NCBI GenBank assembly: GCA_026770025.1
Contig: JAMXDE010000015.1
Coordinates: 434,001-498,000, forward strand
Direction: 5' to 3'
DNA length: 64,000 nt
Origin: Craspedostauros australis
Lineage: Eukaryota > Bacillariophyta > Bacillariophyceae > Mastogloiales > Achnanthaceae
Made by a program: the position numbers and the translations under genes. The notes under the pieces were generated by a model that was not told where the DNA came from, searched no databases, and worked only from the letters and a program-made list of their open reading frames with translations. Positions 8,845 to 19,030 of the stretch are shown one piece after another (within the stretch, counting starts at the first letter, position 1; each line of letters begins with the position of its first letter).

Positions 8845-11800
8845 TGTGCTGAACGAATGATGATGATGCAGCATAGTGAGTGTTCCATCCGGGACTGAAT
8901 CCACGCATCTATTCTCGACAATGAGCATACCAGATTGTCAGGAATGACTCTGAGCAAGCGGTTGGAACATACTGCTCGGCCACGAAGGTACACACTTATT
9001 ATGCATTTCGAAGCATTTCGAAGCATTTCTCACCAACCACTCCATAGTCCGAAACAAGCAACGTGCCATTTCGTTGATTCTGCTCTTGCGACAGTTTGCA
9101 TTCGTTTCCAAAGCGAGCACAATGATAGAAAAACAACATCTGGACAGCACCCATCAATGCCGGTTGCGAGCGGAAGAGTCCTTCTTCAAGAACTGCAACT
9201 CGAGGTGATGGCAAATTCCAGCTTTATTGTCGGTTATGGCAGATCTTCAATGGCTTCAGAGAGAGAGAGAGAGAGAGAGAGAGAAAATGGTCAACCGTAT
9301 GGTACAGATTGCAAGATGGTATCCAAGAATTCAGTATCCGCTGGTTGTTGCCAAAACTACGTATCATCCTTCAGAACAAACGCATGACAAACCTGTGACT
9401 TCCATCTACAAATGATCGCTACGAGCCTGACGACACGGCAGATGATTCTCGAGGATTGGCCTTGACGACCAAACTCCATTGCCAAACACACTCGACGCGA
9501 TATTGTCAAGCAGAGCCTACAATTGTATTTCCAGAGCTGTCGTCTGAGAGACAACAGTCCATTAGACGCGCGAAGTGACATGGCATAATGAATCGAACAA
9601 AGTGTAGTGGTACGCATACAAGGCATGAAGGCTACGTTCTTTGCGTCATTGCACCACCACCCAGATGTTGCTGATCGCTCCAACACGAAGTTTTGCCGCG
9701 ACCTAGTGTCAGAGATACCATGTGCTTTGTGTTTTTGTTTCCTATACACCAAGGAGAGCTACAGAAAGGAACAATCTGAAGTTGAGATGAAATCTCAGTT
9801 TCATTTTGCGGAGCATTGTAAGCAACCATGGTAGAGGAATTGCGGGGCGTTCCCTACCCACTCCTGCGCGTTCCCAGGCATGACCCCTACCCACGCTTTC
9901 ACGCCTTGTGCCCCTGTGCGATTCAACGCACTGGGACTGGAGCCGATTTCTTCAAACAAATAGTAGTTTCTATCTTCGCTTCTCCATCGCGTTTTTGCCC
10001 TATTCTATCTGCGAATGGCGCCAATGATCTTTCGCTGGTACCTACTGGAACCTTCCAAGCCGCCGGCAATATCCCCACGTTGCATCCCAGATCGTGCATT
10101 TGTTATCACCGCCAAACTTCACCGAATGGCAACGGTAAGTAGTACGTACGTACCAAATTCTCGTCCTGTGCTATTTTCCTTGACCGAAATGCCGATGCCA
10201 ACATCAAGCACGACGAAGTTCGACCTAGGATAAAAACGCCCTTTTGTACAATGACCTAAGAAGAGATGACCAAACGGAAAAGGAAACAACGTTCTCGTAG
10301 CTGTTCTCATCCACGGTCGACCATGGGACTGTACAGATGCGAAGCATTGCATGGCTAGTACAAGGGAGGGTCCCCTGGCCAGTCGATGCAATGCAATTCA
10401 CTTTCCTTTCGGGAAAATATACATATTTCCTGCCGAAGCTTGAGCGATTGAATGAATCTATAATTAATTTCGCTCTGCCTCGGAAAATGTTTCAGAAAGT
10501 ACGCAAAACCACTTGCAATTCGATCTTTCACATATCTATGACCAATACGTCTTTGCCGAAAACCCAATCTTCCAGTTTTTGCCTCAGATGACTATTTCCA
10601 CTGTCGATGGAATGCACCTCTGCCATTATTATTGGAAATCAAGACTTCGTCCAATGCATTGTGAAATGCTGTTTCATGTATTGTACGCAACACCGCACAT
10701 CAGACCGTGATGTTGGGCGTTTCTCAACGCACATCTGCATGATCATGTGCATGATTTTGCTGTTACCTCCTCCCAGCCATCGTCAGAAAGGGGTAAATTG
10801 TATATTGGTTTGCATCATTTCATTTTGCCGCAAGTGATGAGCATTTCATGTCTTGCACGGGAGTCGGTCTGTATGTGAACGACGTACGGATCCACAGATG
10901 AACTCTTGTACCTGGTTCGTGATGTAGATCTGTATAAAGCACGCCGGTAGTTGAATGACTGTGGCACAAATTCACAACGACCGGGCGAGCTTGTCAGTGT
11001 CTCCAACCATTGCTTCCTGGTCTCACACAGGGTTCACACAATTCCCACTATTTCTTCGTCCTTGTGACTACTTCAGGTCGTGGCTACGGCGAAAGGATGA
11101 GAGAGACATATCAGCGTCGAACACAATCGACCACAATGTGACTCCACAAAGGAAAATCCACGCCGTCATTAAGCCCGAACACGAAGTCAATGAAGAACCA
11201 CCTTTCTTGGATATGCACCTGCCCAGTGTATCAACTCTTTTTATGGGAACGCTGCATGAATAATGTCATCAACATGGAAAAGCAGTTTCATGACAGAAAT
11301 GCCAAGCATGGGCCGCAGGGAGGACACACTCAGACGCGGAAGTGAATTGTTTGAGTTTGGTGGACGCAAATGGATGAACCAGGACAGTACAAGTCACTCT
11401 TGTCTGATTGAGAGTTTCATTTGTTTCGACAATAGAAGGAGATGTCATGTGATTCCTTTGTGTCCATCCGTAGATTCGAGCATGGTTTTCCGTGACGTTT
11501 TTGTGTTTGCAGTCAAACCTCAAATCAATATGTAGATTGTAAGATATAAGACGCTCATTTGACTGACATTCGGAATCGGTGGGACTCCGTTTTACTTTCG
11601 AAGATTGCTAGGAGAAGATCCATACCGATGCAGTGAAAGGAGGAACAATGTACCACTCCGAATTGGCAAAGGGGATGTGGACTCGATGATTCGAATCACA
11701 GTAGCAACCCTGATGTGTAGCGTTGATCTGTATGTGAAAGATCTTGTTGTTTGGCTCATTGCCAGGCGCTCAATTGAACGCTTCAACGATGGTAGCACTG

Positions 11801-13750
11801 TGTTCTTGGGTGGTAAAGGTCCTTTTTGTGGATCGTCGATGTGAAATTAAGTCCTGATTTCACCTCAAGACGACGAACAGCCATTCGTCGAGTAAAACTC
11901 ATTTGTTCCACTGGTGAAGAGTTGAAGTGCCGTAGTCAAACAATCGCAGGATGACGCTTTGCAGCAGTCACAACCAATAGTCAAGGAGCGCATTCGTTCG
12001 CGCCGAAGTCAGGGCGATTCAAGGTGGATAGAGTGGTTTGAAAGTGTCGTACCGTGGAAGTAAACCGCAAGATTTGTACTCTTAGAAACAAGAAACACAT
12101 GCTAAGTAAACTCTATCAATACCGACTGTGTACTTTTCTCCAGCCTGTAGACCAGTTGCAAGATCCGTCCCTTTCACGATTCGTCGACGGCAAAGTCAAC
12201 GACAAGTACGACGCATCAAAATAGTAGGGTCATGACTGCCTACGAAGATGAATGTCTCAACAGGCGCGCACTGGAAAGCGATCAATTCATGCCGAAGCGA
12301 CAAAGTCAGTGTATCGCATGAGGCTCCTGCGTAGGGGTGTTGAGCCACGTATGAACACCCCCAACAGCTCAATCGCGGGTTCGTCTATGCAACGACTTCG
12401 CGTCAACATCAAAGGAATCCAAGAGACCAGATTGAACACAGCGGAATGTTGTCACGCGGCATTAACGATATGCAGGGCTCAAAACGCAGAAAATTATTGC
12501 TCCAATCGATGGCATTCTGCAATCCGCGTCATTCTTTCGTGAGATGTGACAAACGAAGGCATACGAGTTGAGAAACGTCGATTCGATTGCTTGAATTCAA
12601 CACCCATTGAAGGGCGCTCACTTGTTCCGTCACGTTCTATTCGTATGCCATGTCGATTGAGACACACGACTTGAAGTGGGTTGGTTTGAGCTTCTGAACT
12701 TATTCGATATCAATTATGATTCGTCGACGAATTTGTACTTGGTCAGGAAGTCAGAACTTCCTTTGCCGATCAAGCTTCTAGTCACGCCTGTTGAAAGTGC
12801 GGGTAGTAGTTGCTTCCTGCGAAGGTGAGGTGGGCCTTGTGATAATGACAGAAACTACCACCTACTATTGCTAGTAAACCTTTTGCTAGTTCCTCTATCC
12901 TGCAGATCCGCGGGTGACTGCAACATTTTCGCAAGCTTCATTCTGATGTTGCGGGGTCAACATTGAAAGAGCCCATTGCAAAGTTGATTCAAGTTCATTC
13001 AAGAGAAATATCAAGATTGGTTTTGTATCTGGACTTCGTGTAGTATGAGGAGATGATGCCAGGATGATACTTCAAGATTCCACAGAATGATGTTTGTTCC
13101 ATTGCAATCAAAGCAAAATCGGTTTTCATTCCATTCCTCCAACATATCTCGTTAGTTTACCATGATGTTTTCCAATTCATTCTTTTGACGAAGCAACGCA
13201 GTGTGGCGATTGTTGGAGAGTTGCTTTGTCGACATATGATAGAATGAACACAATTGTCAATTTCTTCGTGGCCAAACACTAGCGTTTCACATTCTTGCTG
13301 TTGATGATTGTTGCTGGGATCGATTAAATCCGTGGGAGAAGATCCAAGTCGATGGTAGTTTTGGAGAAACATGCAATTGGGATAGCACACGTTATGTCCG
13401 TGCCGTGGCTGAGGTTTGAAATTCAGTTCCATACGACTCGAAGAATTGTAGGACGTGACCTTGGTATTGTACATCCGAAATGCCGCTGTGTCATCGATTT
13501 CAACATGGGAATGCAAAAAGCATGCTCGAGTTCTCGAAAGTGTATTGCAGCGCGGTGGAGTGCAGTATTCCACAGTGAAGTTGAAGAGTGTTGTGCCATG
13601 AAATGTTTACGATGTGTACTGAGGTGCAGGAAGGAGTACAACTGCGTAGAATTGTATAAGTAGACATAGAAGAACGATTTTTGGTTGCCGATGGAAGCCG
13701 TGGCATTCTGGATTAAGGCTATGTCTTCTTTATCGACCAACGTTTTGACT
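8845..13750. other. Gene-poor region, nothing recognised
   Basis: About 4.9 kb with only ORFs below 150 codons, none with a recognisable domain. It contains a GA microsatellite at 9258-9284. I saw no tRNA-like cloverleaf and no terminal repeats. It includes the 3' flank of the minus-strand gene ending at 13751. Short intron-containing genes or an old, heavily decayed element cannot be excluded by eye. Confidence 0.5.
9258..9284. repeat. GA dinucleotide microsatellite
   Basis: An uninterrupted run of about 13 GA units in noncoding DNA. Confidence 0.95.
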
Positions 13751-16700
13751 TCACGCGATCCTTTTGCGGTTGCACTTGATTGGCGTTCTGTCATTCTTGG
13801 AGTCCACATCGTCGAGTGCCTTGGGCAAAGGAGTCTCATTGCGAGAGCTTGAAGAATCGGAGTCTTTGCCGTCCCTTTCGGAGTGCACCTTCTTTCCTCT
13901 TGCATCGTGGTCGACGTTACGAGCTGTGCCTGTGCCTGCGCCTGTGCCATCTCCCTTGTCAAATTCGTTGCATGTATCATCTTCAATCGCGTGCTTGATG
14001 TTGTCTTCCTCATCAGTTTCATCGTCGGAATCAGTGAGCAAGGTTGAAGGGATATCGATGATGCGTTTGATGGTCCACGATCGAACTTTGGTGCTCGGTT
14101 CTCTGACTTCTGGTGACACCCACACGTCGGGACGTTGGAAAGCGCGTTCCCCGTGCAAGCTGCCACTGCAACCCAAGCTTTTGGGTGTCACCGGTGACTC
14201 GGGGATGTCATCAACCGTCCGACACAAGGTGTTTTCTTCACTCACGCTGTTGCTCTCGCTGCTGCTGTCGCTACTGCTGTCGCACTCACTTTCGCTGTAA
14301 CTGTAGCTGTCGGCTCCCATATCGCTTTCATCGTCGTCATCGTCATCATCAAAGCAATTTGCATGACTATGGGTGGTGAACTTGAAATTGGGTTTTTGGG
14401 ATCCGTTCGAATTTGTGCCAGCTGGACTTTCGCTGGTGTGAAGATCCTCGCCATCGACTCGTATGGCGAAGCTGTCATCCGAAATACTGTCTTCATCGTC
14501 GTCTTGGACCACGTATGTCCTCTTGATTCTGTAGCTGCGGCTGGCTGGTGATGCAAAGCCGCTGCCATCCGTCGACACCCAAACATCTGGCCGTCCGAAT
14601 GCACGCAAGCTGTGGCGAGAGATTGCGTTTTTCATGTGCTGGCCGAGATTGCGTTGATCGTCTTCGGCAGCTTTTTCCTCACCGTCGCTATCTCCACACT
14701 GGTCGCGCCAGATGGACGATACTGACTCTTCGTCACTCTGCCCACCCTCTGTTTCTTTATCGGATATTTCGTCTTGCCTTTCCACGTACTCCAGCTCTTC
14801 CGTGGCCATTGTCGCCAGATGATCCATGAGGTCGTCGTCTGTCATGGAATGCTCAGAGCCGTCCTGCTCGTCCAACAGCTCGCCGTCGATATCGATCAAC
14901 CTCGTCACTCGCCATGCCTTGAAGTATTGCGATTTGACAGATGAAGGAGATTGCTGCCAGCTATCCTGGCTCACCTTCGCATTTGTGTCTTCATTTGCGC
15001 TTGCGTCTTCATTTGCATGTACAGCGCTACGTGTTTTCGCTTGCCCTGCCCCCAAGGAGTCATCGTCGACATCTGCTCCATCAGCAATGATGCCTGGTGC
15101 TGCACGAGACAATGGTGAGGCTGCTGCCTCGTTGCCACTCCGTGCAGGCACATGCAGCGCATGCCGTGAACCAAATGGTTGCCCGGCTTGGCCATCGACG
15201 CCTACCTTGTCCTTGTCGTCGGCGCCATCGTGAACGTTGTCAGGTGCTTTGGTCTCGTCTTCGGGAGGGACACCGAAGAGTTTGCGAAGGCCTTCATGGA
15301 GCTCTTCTCGTGACTCGGCGACCATTTCTTCCTCGTCCGCATCGACATGGTCGACGTACCAAACCCGTTTGATCTTCCACCTCCGCACAGGATCAGCTTC
15401 CTCTGTACTCGTGGACGGTTGGAAGGCGTCATCGTCACGTTGCTGCGCGCCGTCCGATACCGCCGCGGACGGCGTTCCAGAGGCGTCCGCATTCTCGCTG
15501 TTCGACTGACGCGCAGACATTACGCTGACATCGGAGGTGGAGAACGCAGGGTCCAAGTGGTCATTGGGGGATGCTGAAAGAACAGGCCCGCGACGGCAAG
15601 TTGTATCTCCATCTTGTCCGGCCTTTGTGCAGGCGTTGTCGTCTCGTGATGGCATGGAATTGGATCGCGTGGAGCAGGCTGAACGAATGGGCGTCACCCA
15701 AACATCTGGGCGCAAAGTGGCCTTGAGGATGTGCCCCTTGGCCTCATATTCATCATCTGATAGATGATCATCTGAAACGATCGAGCAATCAGAACCGCCG
15801 GACCCGTTACCATGCTCTTCATAGGAGGACTCGTCGTGAAGACTGTCGTCGATGTCACTTCCGCCGAGGCTCTTGGAAGTACCCCTGTTAGGCTTCGCTG
15901 GAGGCGCTGACATGCTTCGAGTGGCTGCGGAACCTTCAGACCAGGTCCGGTTGGCTTCAGTCTGCTGACGTTGGCGTTGGCTTCGTCTGGGACGATCCAA
16001 CGGGGTGGATCCTGCGTTGCCGGCATTGAAGCGGTCCCCGTCGAGGAGGTCGTGGGAGTACACCCGGTCTAACGCCAAGGTGGTCGGGCCATCGTATCGG
16101 AACCTGTAGTTCGTTCGCTCTCGTCGTGGCGGCTGATGCTTGCGGCGGCGAGCTGGGTGCAAGAGGCTCGATTCGAGGCTGTCACCATCTTCAGTCCCGT
16201 TGTACATCTGCCGATGCCTCCGTTTGTAGAGCTGCTTGAGCGGTTGTGCGCTGTGGCGGCGGAAGAGCCCGCGCGATGGCAACTTGGCGAAGAACGGGTC
16301 GTGTTCATCAAAGTCGTCGTGCGCTTCGTCGTTTTCGAAGTCGTCGTCGTATCTGCTGCCTTCGTCGTGACCACCATTGGTGCTATTATCGTCGTCAGCG
16401 AGCACGTCACGAGCGCATGTGCTGTGGTGCAACGAATGATGCAACGTTTGCGTAGAAGGGGCATCGTGGCAACCAAGTTCGGTTTTGCGGTCCTCTTCAC
16501 CAGTGCGTGTCTCATGATTGGAGTGAAATCTTCTGTCACGTTGCAGCGCGGTGCTCGCATGCCAGCTCGACCGCCGTCGCTGTGGTGGCAACAGTCGCTT
16601 GTCCTTGCCATCCAAAGGGACGCTCCCGCTTCCCCGGCTGTTGGAAAATATCAGATTCATGCTCTGACGCTTTGCCAATGCATGGGGGAGAAAAAGGCAA

Positions 16701-19030
16701 ACCCCACCTGTGCTATCCTTCGAATGGGAAAGCGGAAGTGTCTGGAGTGGGTGGTCGTGGCGTGGAGGTGCGTTAGGACGATCAGCAGGGCTCTTTTCGA
16801 CTGATTCTGCACCTCGCTGCCAATTCGAACTCCGTCGTACTGCGTTTGGCTTTTTGGCGGGTGTCATTGGAGATACTGGTGCCGACGTTCTTGGAGGAGC
16901 TGACACAGACTTTGCCGGTCTGCCACCGTCGTTTCGTCGTCTGGATCGCTTCTTGTCCCGAAGACGCTCTTTCTTCTTCCTGATGGCGGGTAGTGGAGAG
17001 TTCGATGGCGATGGTATTTGCTGAACCAGATTGGCAGTTGCCACGGCGTTGGAGACCAGTTGGAAGTGTTCCTTCCTGCGCCTGACGGTTCCACTGATCG
17101 ATTGGGTGTTGAGGTCGAGCTGGGCTCGTCGGATGCCCTTGGTGCACCACTCTGAATCGCAAGCTCCTCTGCTTGTTCTGTGATGGATATCATGTGTTGG
17201 ATTCACGTCCATGATCCCTGGCCTCCTTCGACACCGTTCTACCGCGCTCACCGCGTCATGACGACGGCTGTCGGGGCTCTCTGATCTGCGATTTGTCACT
17301 GGCGGCCAGGTTGTCTTGAGTTTTCGACGGCGGGTGGCATGCCCTCTGCTTTGTGCAGTGGCCGTTGTTGTTTGCACCGCATCTTCTTCAAGCAATCGTG
17401 CGGATCCTGTCGGTGCTGCTGCTGGTGGTGGTGGTGGTGGTGGCTGTGGTTGGCCGGCTGTGCTCGCCCGCAACGGGTTGAAATCGTCATCGGCGGCAAC
17501 TTGCTCTTGTCTTGCTGGGCTCACGTCAACCTCTGGGTGGATTGCAGCAGCTCGAGGGTACCGCTTGACGAGCCTGCTCTTCTTCTGTTTGGACGACGAT
17601 GACGGCGGCGGGGACGACGTTGGTGAAGGCAATGGCGTAGTTGGTTGCGAGGGTGGAGGCGATACAATCTCAAGTGCAGATGCGATGGCCGCAGCAGTTT
17701 CCAAGACATTTGAGGAAGCCAGGTTCTGCCCAGCCATGTTTGTTGGGTTGGCGGGTGGCGCAATTCCCCCTCCTGCTTTGTCTGCTCCAGCTTTCAGCGT
17801 GCGCTGATGAGGTTGCTGTTGTGCGCCGGATCTTGTTTGCGCTGCATGCTTTCGTTGTTGTCGTTGTCGCCGTTGCTGTCGTTGCTGCCGTTGCTGGCTT
17901 TTCTTTCGTTGTGGCATCTTGATCTTTGAAGCCTCGGATTGAGATTGCTGTGCTGGAGGCGAATCTCGCTCCCCTTGGCGTACCGTGGCATGAGGCGACT
18001 TCTGTTCTTCGTCTTCAACGGAGTTACAAGGTACGATCGCGATTTCTGCTGGTGCGGATCGACTGGTGTCTTTCAATGCTTCCTCTATCTTCTTGCGTTC
18101 TTTGGAATTGCGTACCAAGGCATTAGTGCCGTCGGCTTCGATGTGTGGCGGCCGCGACGCAAAAGGCAGCGAAGCATGAGATGTGTGACTGCCGTCTGTT
18201 TCTGTTTCTGTATTGTCCAGTGCAACGCCGGCATTGGCACTCGCATGATCGCCACTAGACTTGCGCGCCGTGTTCCCGTGTTTCGTCGCCTTGCTGCCCT
18301 GCCTCTTTGTCTTCGTCTTCGTCTTGTTGCTCTTCTTCTTCTTCCTTTCCCTGCTGTCATTGTCTTCCTGCTTGTGTTCTTGGCTGCTTGCGTTGCTGCC
18401 TTTCACGCTCTTCTTCTGCCTCTTCTTCTTTGGCTTCTTCCTTGGCTTCTTCTTGGTCGTCCCTTCTGGATCGTTCGATCTTGCCTTGCGCGCACTTCCG
18501 TCCGCATTGCTTCTCTTGTCTTCATGTTCACGTCTTGTTGGCCGTCCACAGATGTCGCCGCTCTCGCCGCCATTTGCGGTTTGGCTCTTGCGACTGGGGG
18601 AAAGGCGAAACGCAGTCTGCCCAGCCACTGAAGACTGTGAACGGCCGTCATCTGTATTCGCATTGTCTGTGCAGATACTGCCGCACGCACTGCTAACGCC
18701 GCCTTGGGCTGATGCCGGTTCCTGGCGCGACGGCCCGGTCCGAGCATGCTTGCTTCCTCGGTGGGGAGGAATGCAGTGTTGCTCGGTCACATTCTGAGCT
18801 GAGCATATCATCCTGCAGCGCGTTGTGGTGTGTGCTGTCGTGGTTGTCGCAGTTGTCTCAGTTGTCTCAGTTCTCGCAGATGCCGCAGATGCCGCAGGTG
18901 TCGTCGTTCCTCCTTGCCCTCGTCGGACCAAGGCTTCGTTTGGAAGTGTTGTAGGTGGTGGACTCGTACGATATGTTACGGTTGCAGTTGTAGCTGTGGC
19001 TGTGGCTGAGATATTGCTTGTGTTGTTCAC
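13751..19030 (-). CDS. Unrecognised low-complexity protein with repeated RPDVWV and W-x-IKR motifs
   Basis: A single open frame of up to 1,759 codons. Codon 1 at 19030 is GTG, so translation more likely starts at the first in-frame ATG (18811, about 1,686 residues) or in an unseen upstream exon. The N-terminal third is Thr/Ser rich with dense basic stretches, such as KKKPRKKPKKKRQKK near residue 195, that resemble nuclear localisation signals. A run of nine or so Pro/Ala lies near 530. The C-terminal 650 residues carry three RPDVWV(S/T) motifs (about residues 1103, 1478, 1632) and four related (R/K)x(W/Y)x(I/V)(K/T)R motifs (about 1215, 1371, 1500, 1650), most followed by acidic runs. No enzymatic domain, signal peptide or membrane span is evident. 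I do not recognise the family. Nuclear scaffolding or regulation is only a guess from composition. It lies between the two transposon copies. Confidence 0.75.
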   Translation of the reverse strand: MNNTSNISATATATTATVTYRTSPPPTTLPNEALVRRGQGGTTTPAASAASARTETTETTATTTTAHTTTRCRMICSAQNVTEQHCIPPHRGSKHARTGPSRQEPASAQGGVSSACGSICTDNANTDDGRSQSSVAGQTAFRLSPSRKSQTANGGESGDICGRPTRREHEDKRSNADGSARKARSNDPEGTTKKKPRKKPKKKRQKKSVKGSNASSQEHKQEDNDSRERKKKKSNKTKTKTKRQGSKATKHGNTARKSSGDHASANAGVALDNTETETDGSHTSHASLPFASRPPHIEADGTNALVRNSKERKKIEEALKDTSRSAPAEIAIVPCNSVEDEEQKSPHATVRQGERDSPPAQQSQSEASKIKMPQRKKSQQRQQRQQRRQRQQRKHAAQTRSGAQQQPHQRTLKAGADKAGGGIAPPANPTNMAGQNLASSNVLETAAAIASALEIVSPPPSQPTTPLPSPTSSPPPSSSSKQKKSRLVKRYPRAAAIHPEVDVSPARQEQVAADDDFNPLRASTAGQPQPPPPPPPAAAPTGSARLLEEDAVQTTTATAQSRGHATRRRKLKTTWPPVTNRRSESPDSRRHDAVSAVERCRRRPGIMDVNPTHDIHHRTSRGACDSEWCTKGIRRAQLDLNTQSISGTVRRRKEHFQLVSNAVATANLVQQIPSPSNSPLPAIRKKKERLRDKKRSRRRNDGGRPAKSVSAPPRTSAPVSPMTPAKKPNAVRRSSNWQRGAESVEKSPADRPNAPPRHDHPLQTLPLSHSKDSTGGVCLFLPHALAKRQSMNLIFSNSRGSGSVPLDGKDKRLLPPQRRRSSWHASTALQRDRRFHSNHETRTGEEDRKTELGCHDAPSTQTLHHSLHHSTCARDVLADDDNSTNGGHDEGSRYDDDFENDEAHDDFDEHDPFFAKLPSRGLFRRHSAQPLKQLYKRRHRQMYNGTEDGDSLESSLLHPARRRKHQPPRRERTNYRFRYDGPTTLALDRVYSHDLLDGDRFNAGNAGSTPLDRPRRSQRQRQQTEANRTWSEGSAATRSMSAPPAKPNRGTSKSLGGSDIDDSLHDESSYEEHGNGSGGSDCSIVSDDHLSDDEYEAKGHILKATLRPDVWVTPIRSACSTRSNSMPSRDDNACTKAGQDGDTTCRRGPVLSASPNDHLDPAFSTSDVSVMSARQSNSENADASGTPSAAVSDGAQQRDDDAFQPSTSTEEADPVRRWKIKRVWYVDHVDADEEEMVAESREELHEGLRKLFGVPPEDETKAPDNVHDGADDKDKVGVDGQAGQPFGSRHALHVPARSGNEAAASPLSRAAPGIIADGADVDDDSLGAGQAKTRSAVHANEDASANEDTNAKVSQDSWQQSPSSVKSQYFKAWRVTRLIDIDGELLDEQDGSEHSMTDDDLMDHLATMATEELEYVERQDEISDKETEGGQSDEESVSSIWRDQCGDSDGEEKAAEDDQRNLGQHMKNAISRHSLRAFGRPDVWVSTDGSGFASPASRSYRIKRTYVVQDDDEDSISDDSFAIRVDGEDLHTSESPAGTNSNGSQKPNFKFTTHSHANCFDDDDDDDESDMGADSYSYSESECDSSSDSSSESNSVSEENTLCRTVDDIPESPVTPKSLGCSGSLHGERAFQRPDVWVSPEVREPSTKVRSWTIKRIIDIPSTLLTDSDDETDEEDNIKHAIEDDTCNEFDKGDGTGAGTGTARNVDHDARGKKVHSERDGKDSDSSSSRNETPLPKALDDVDSKNDRTPIKCNRKRIA

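Noticed and set aside
11600-11720. Possible tRNA, from a T-loop-like GATTCGAATCA
   Set aside because: No matching acceptor stem, D arm or anticodon arm could be found around it.
10955-13573. Possible eroded mobile element in the gene-poor stretch
   Set aside because: Short ORFs show no recognisable catalytic motif and I found no terminal repeats, so no family can be supported.
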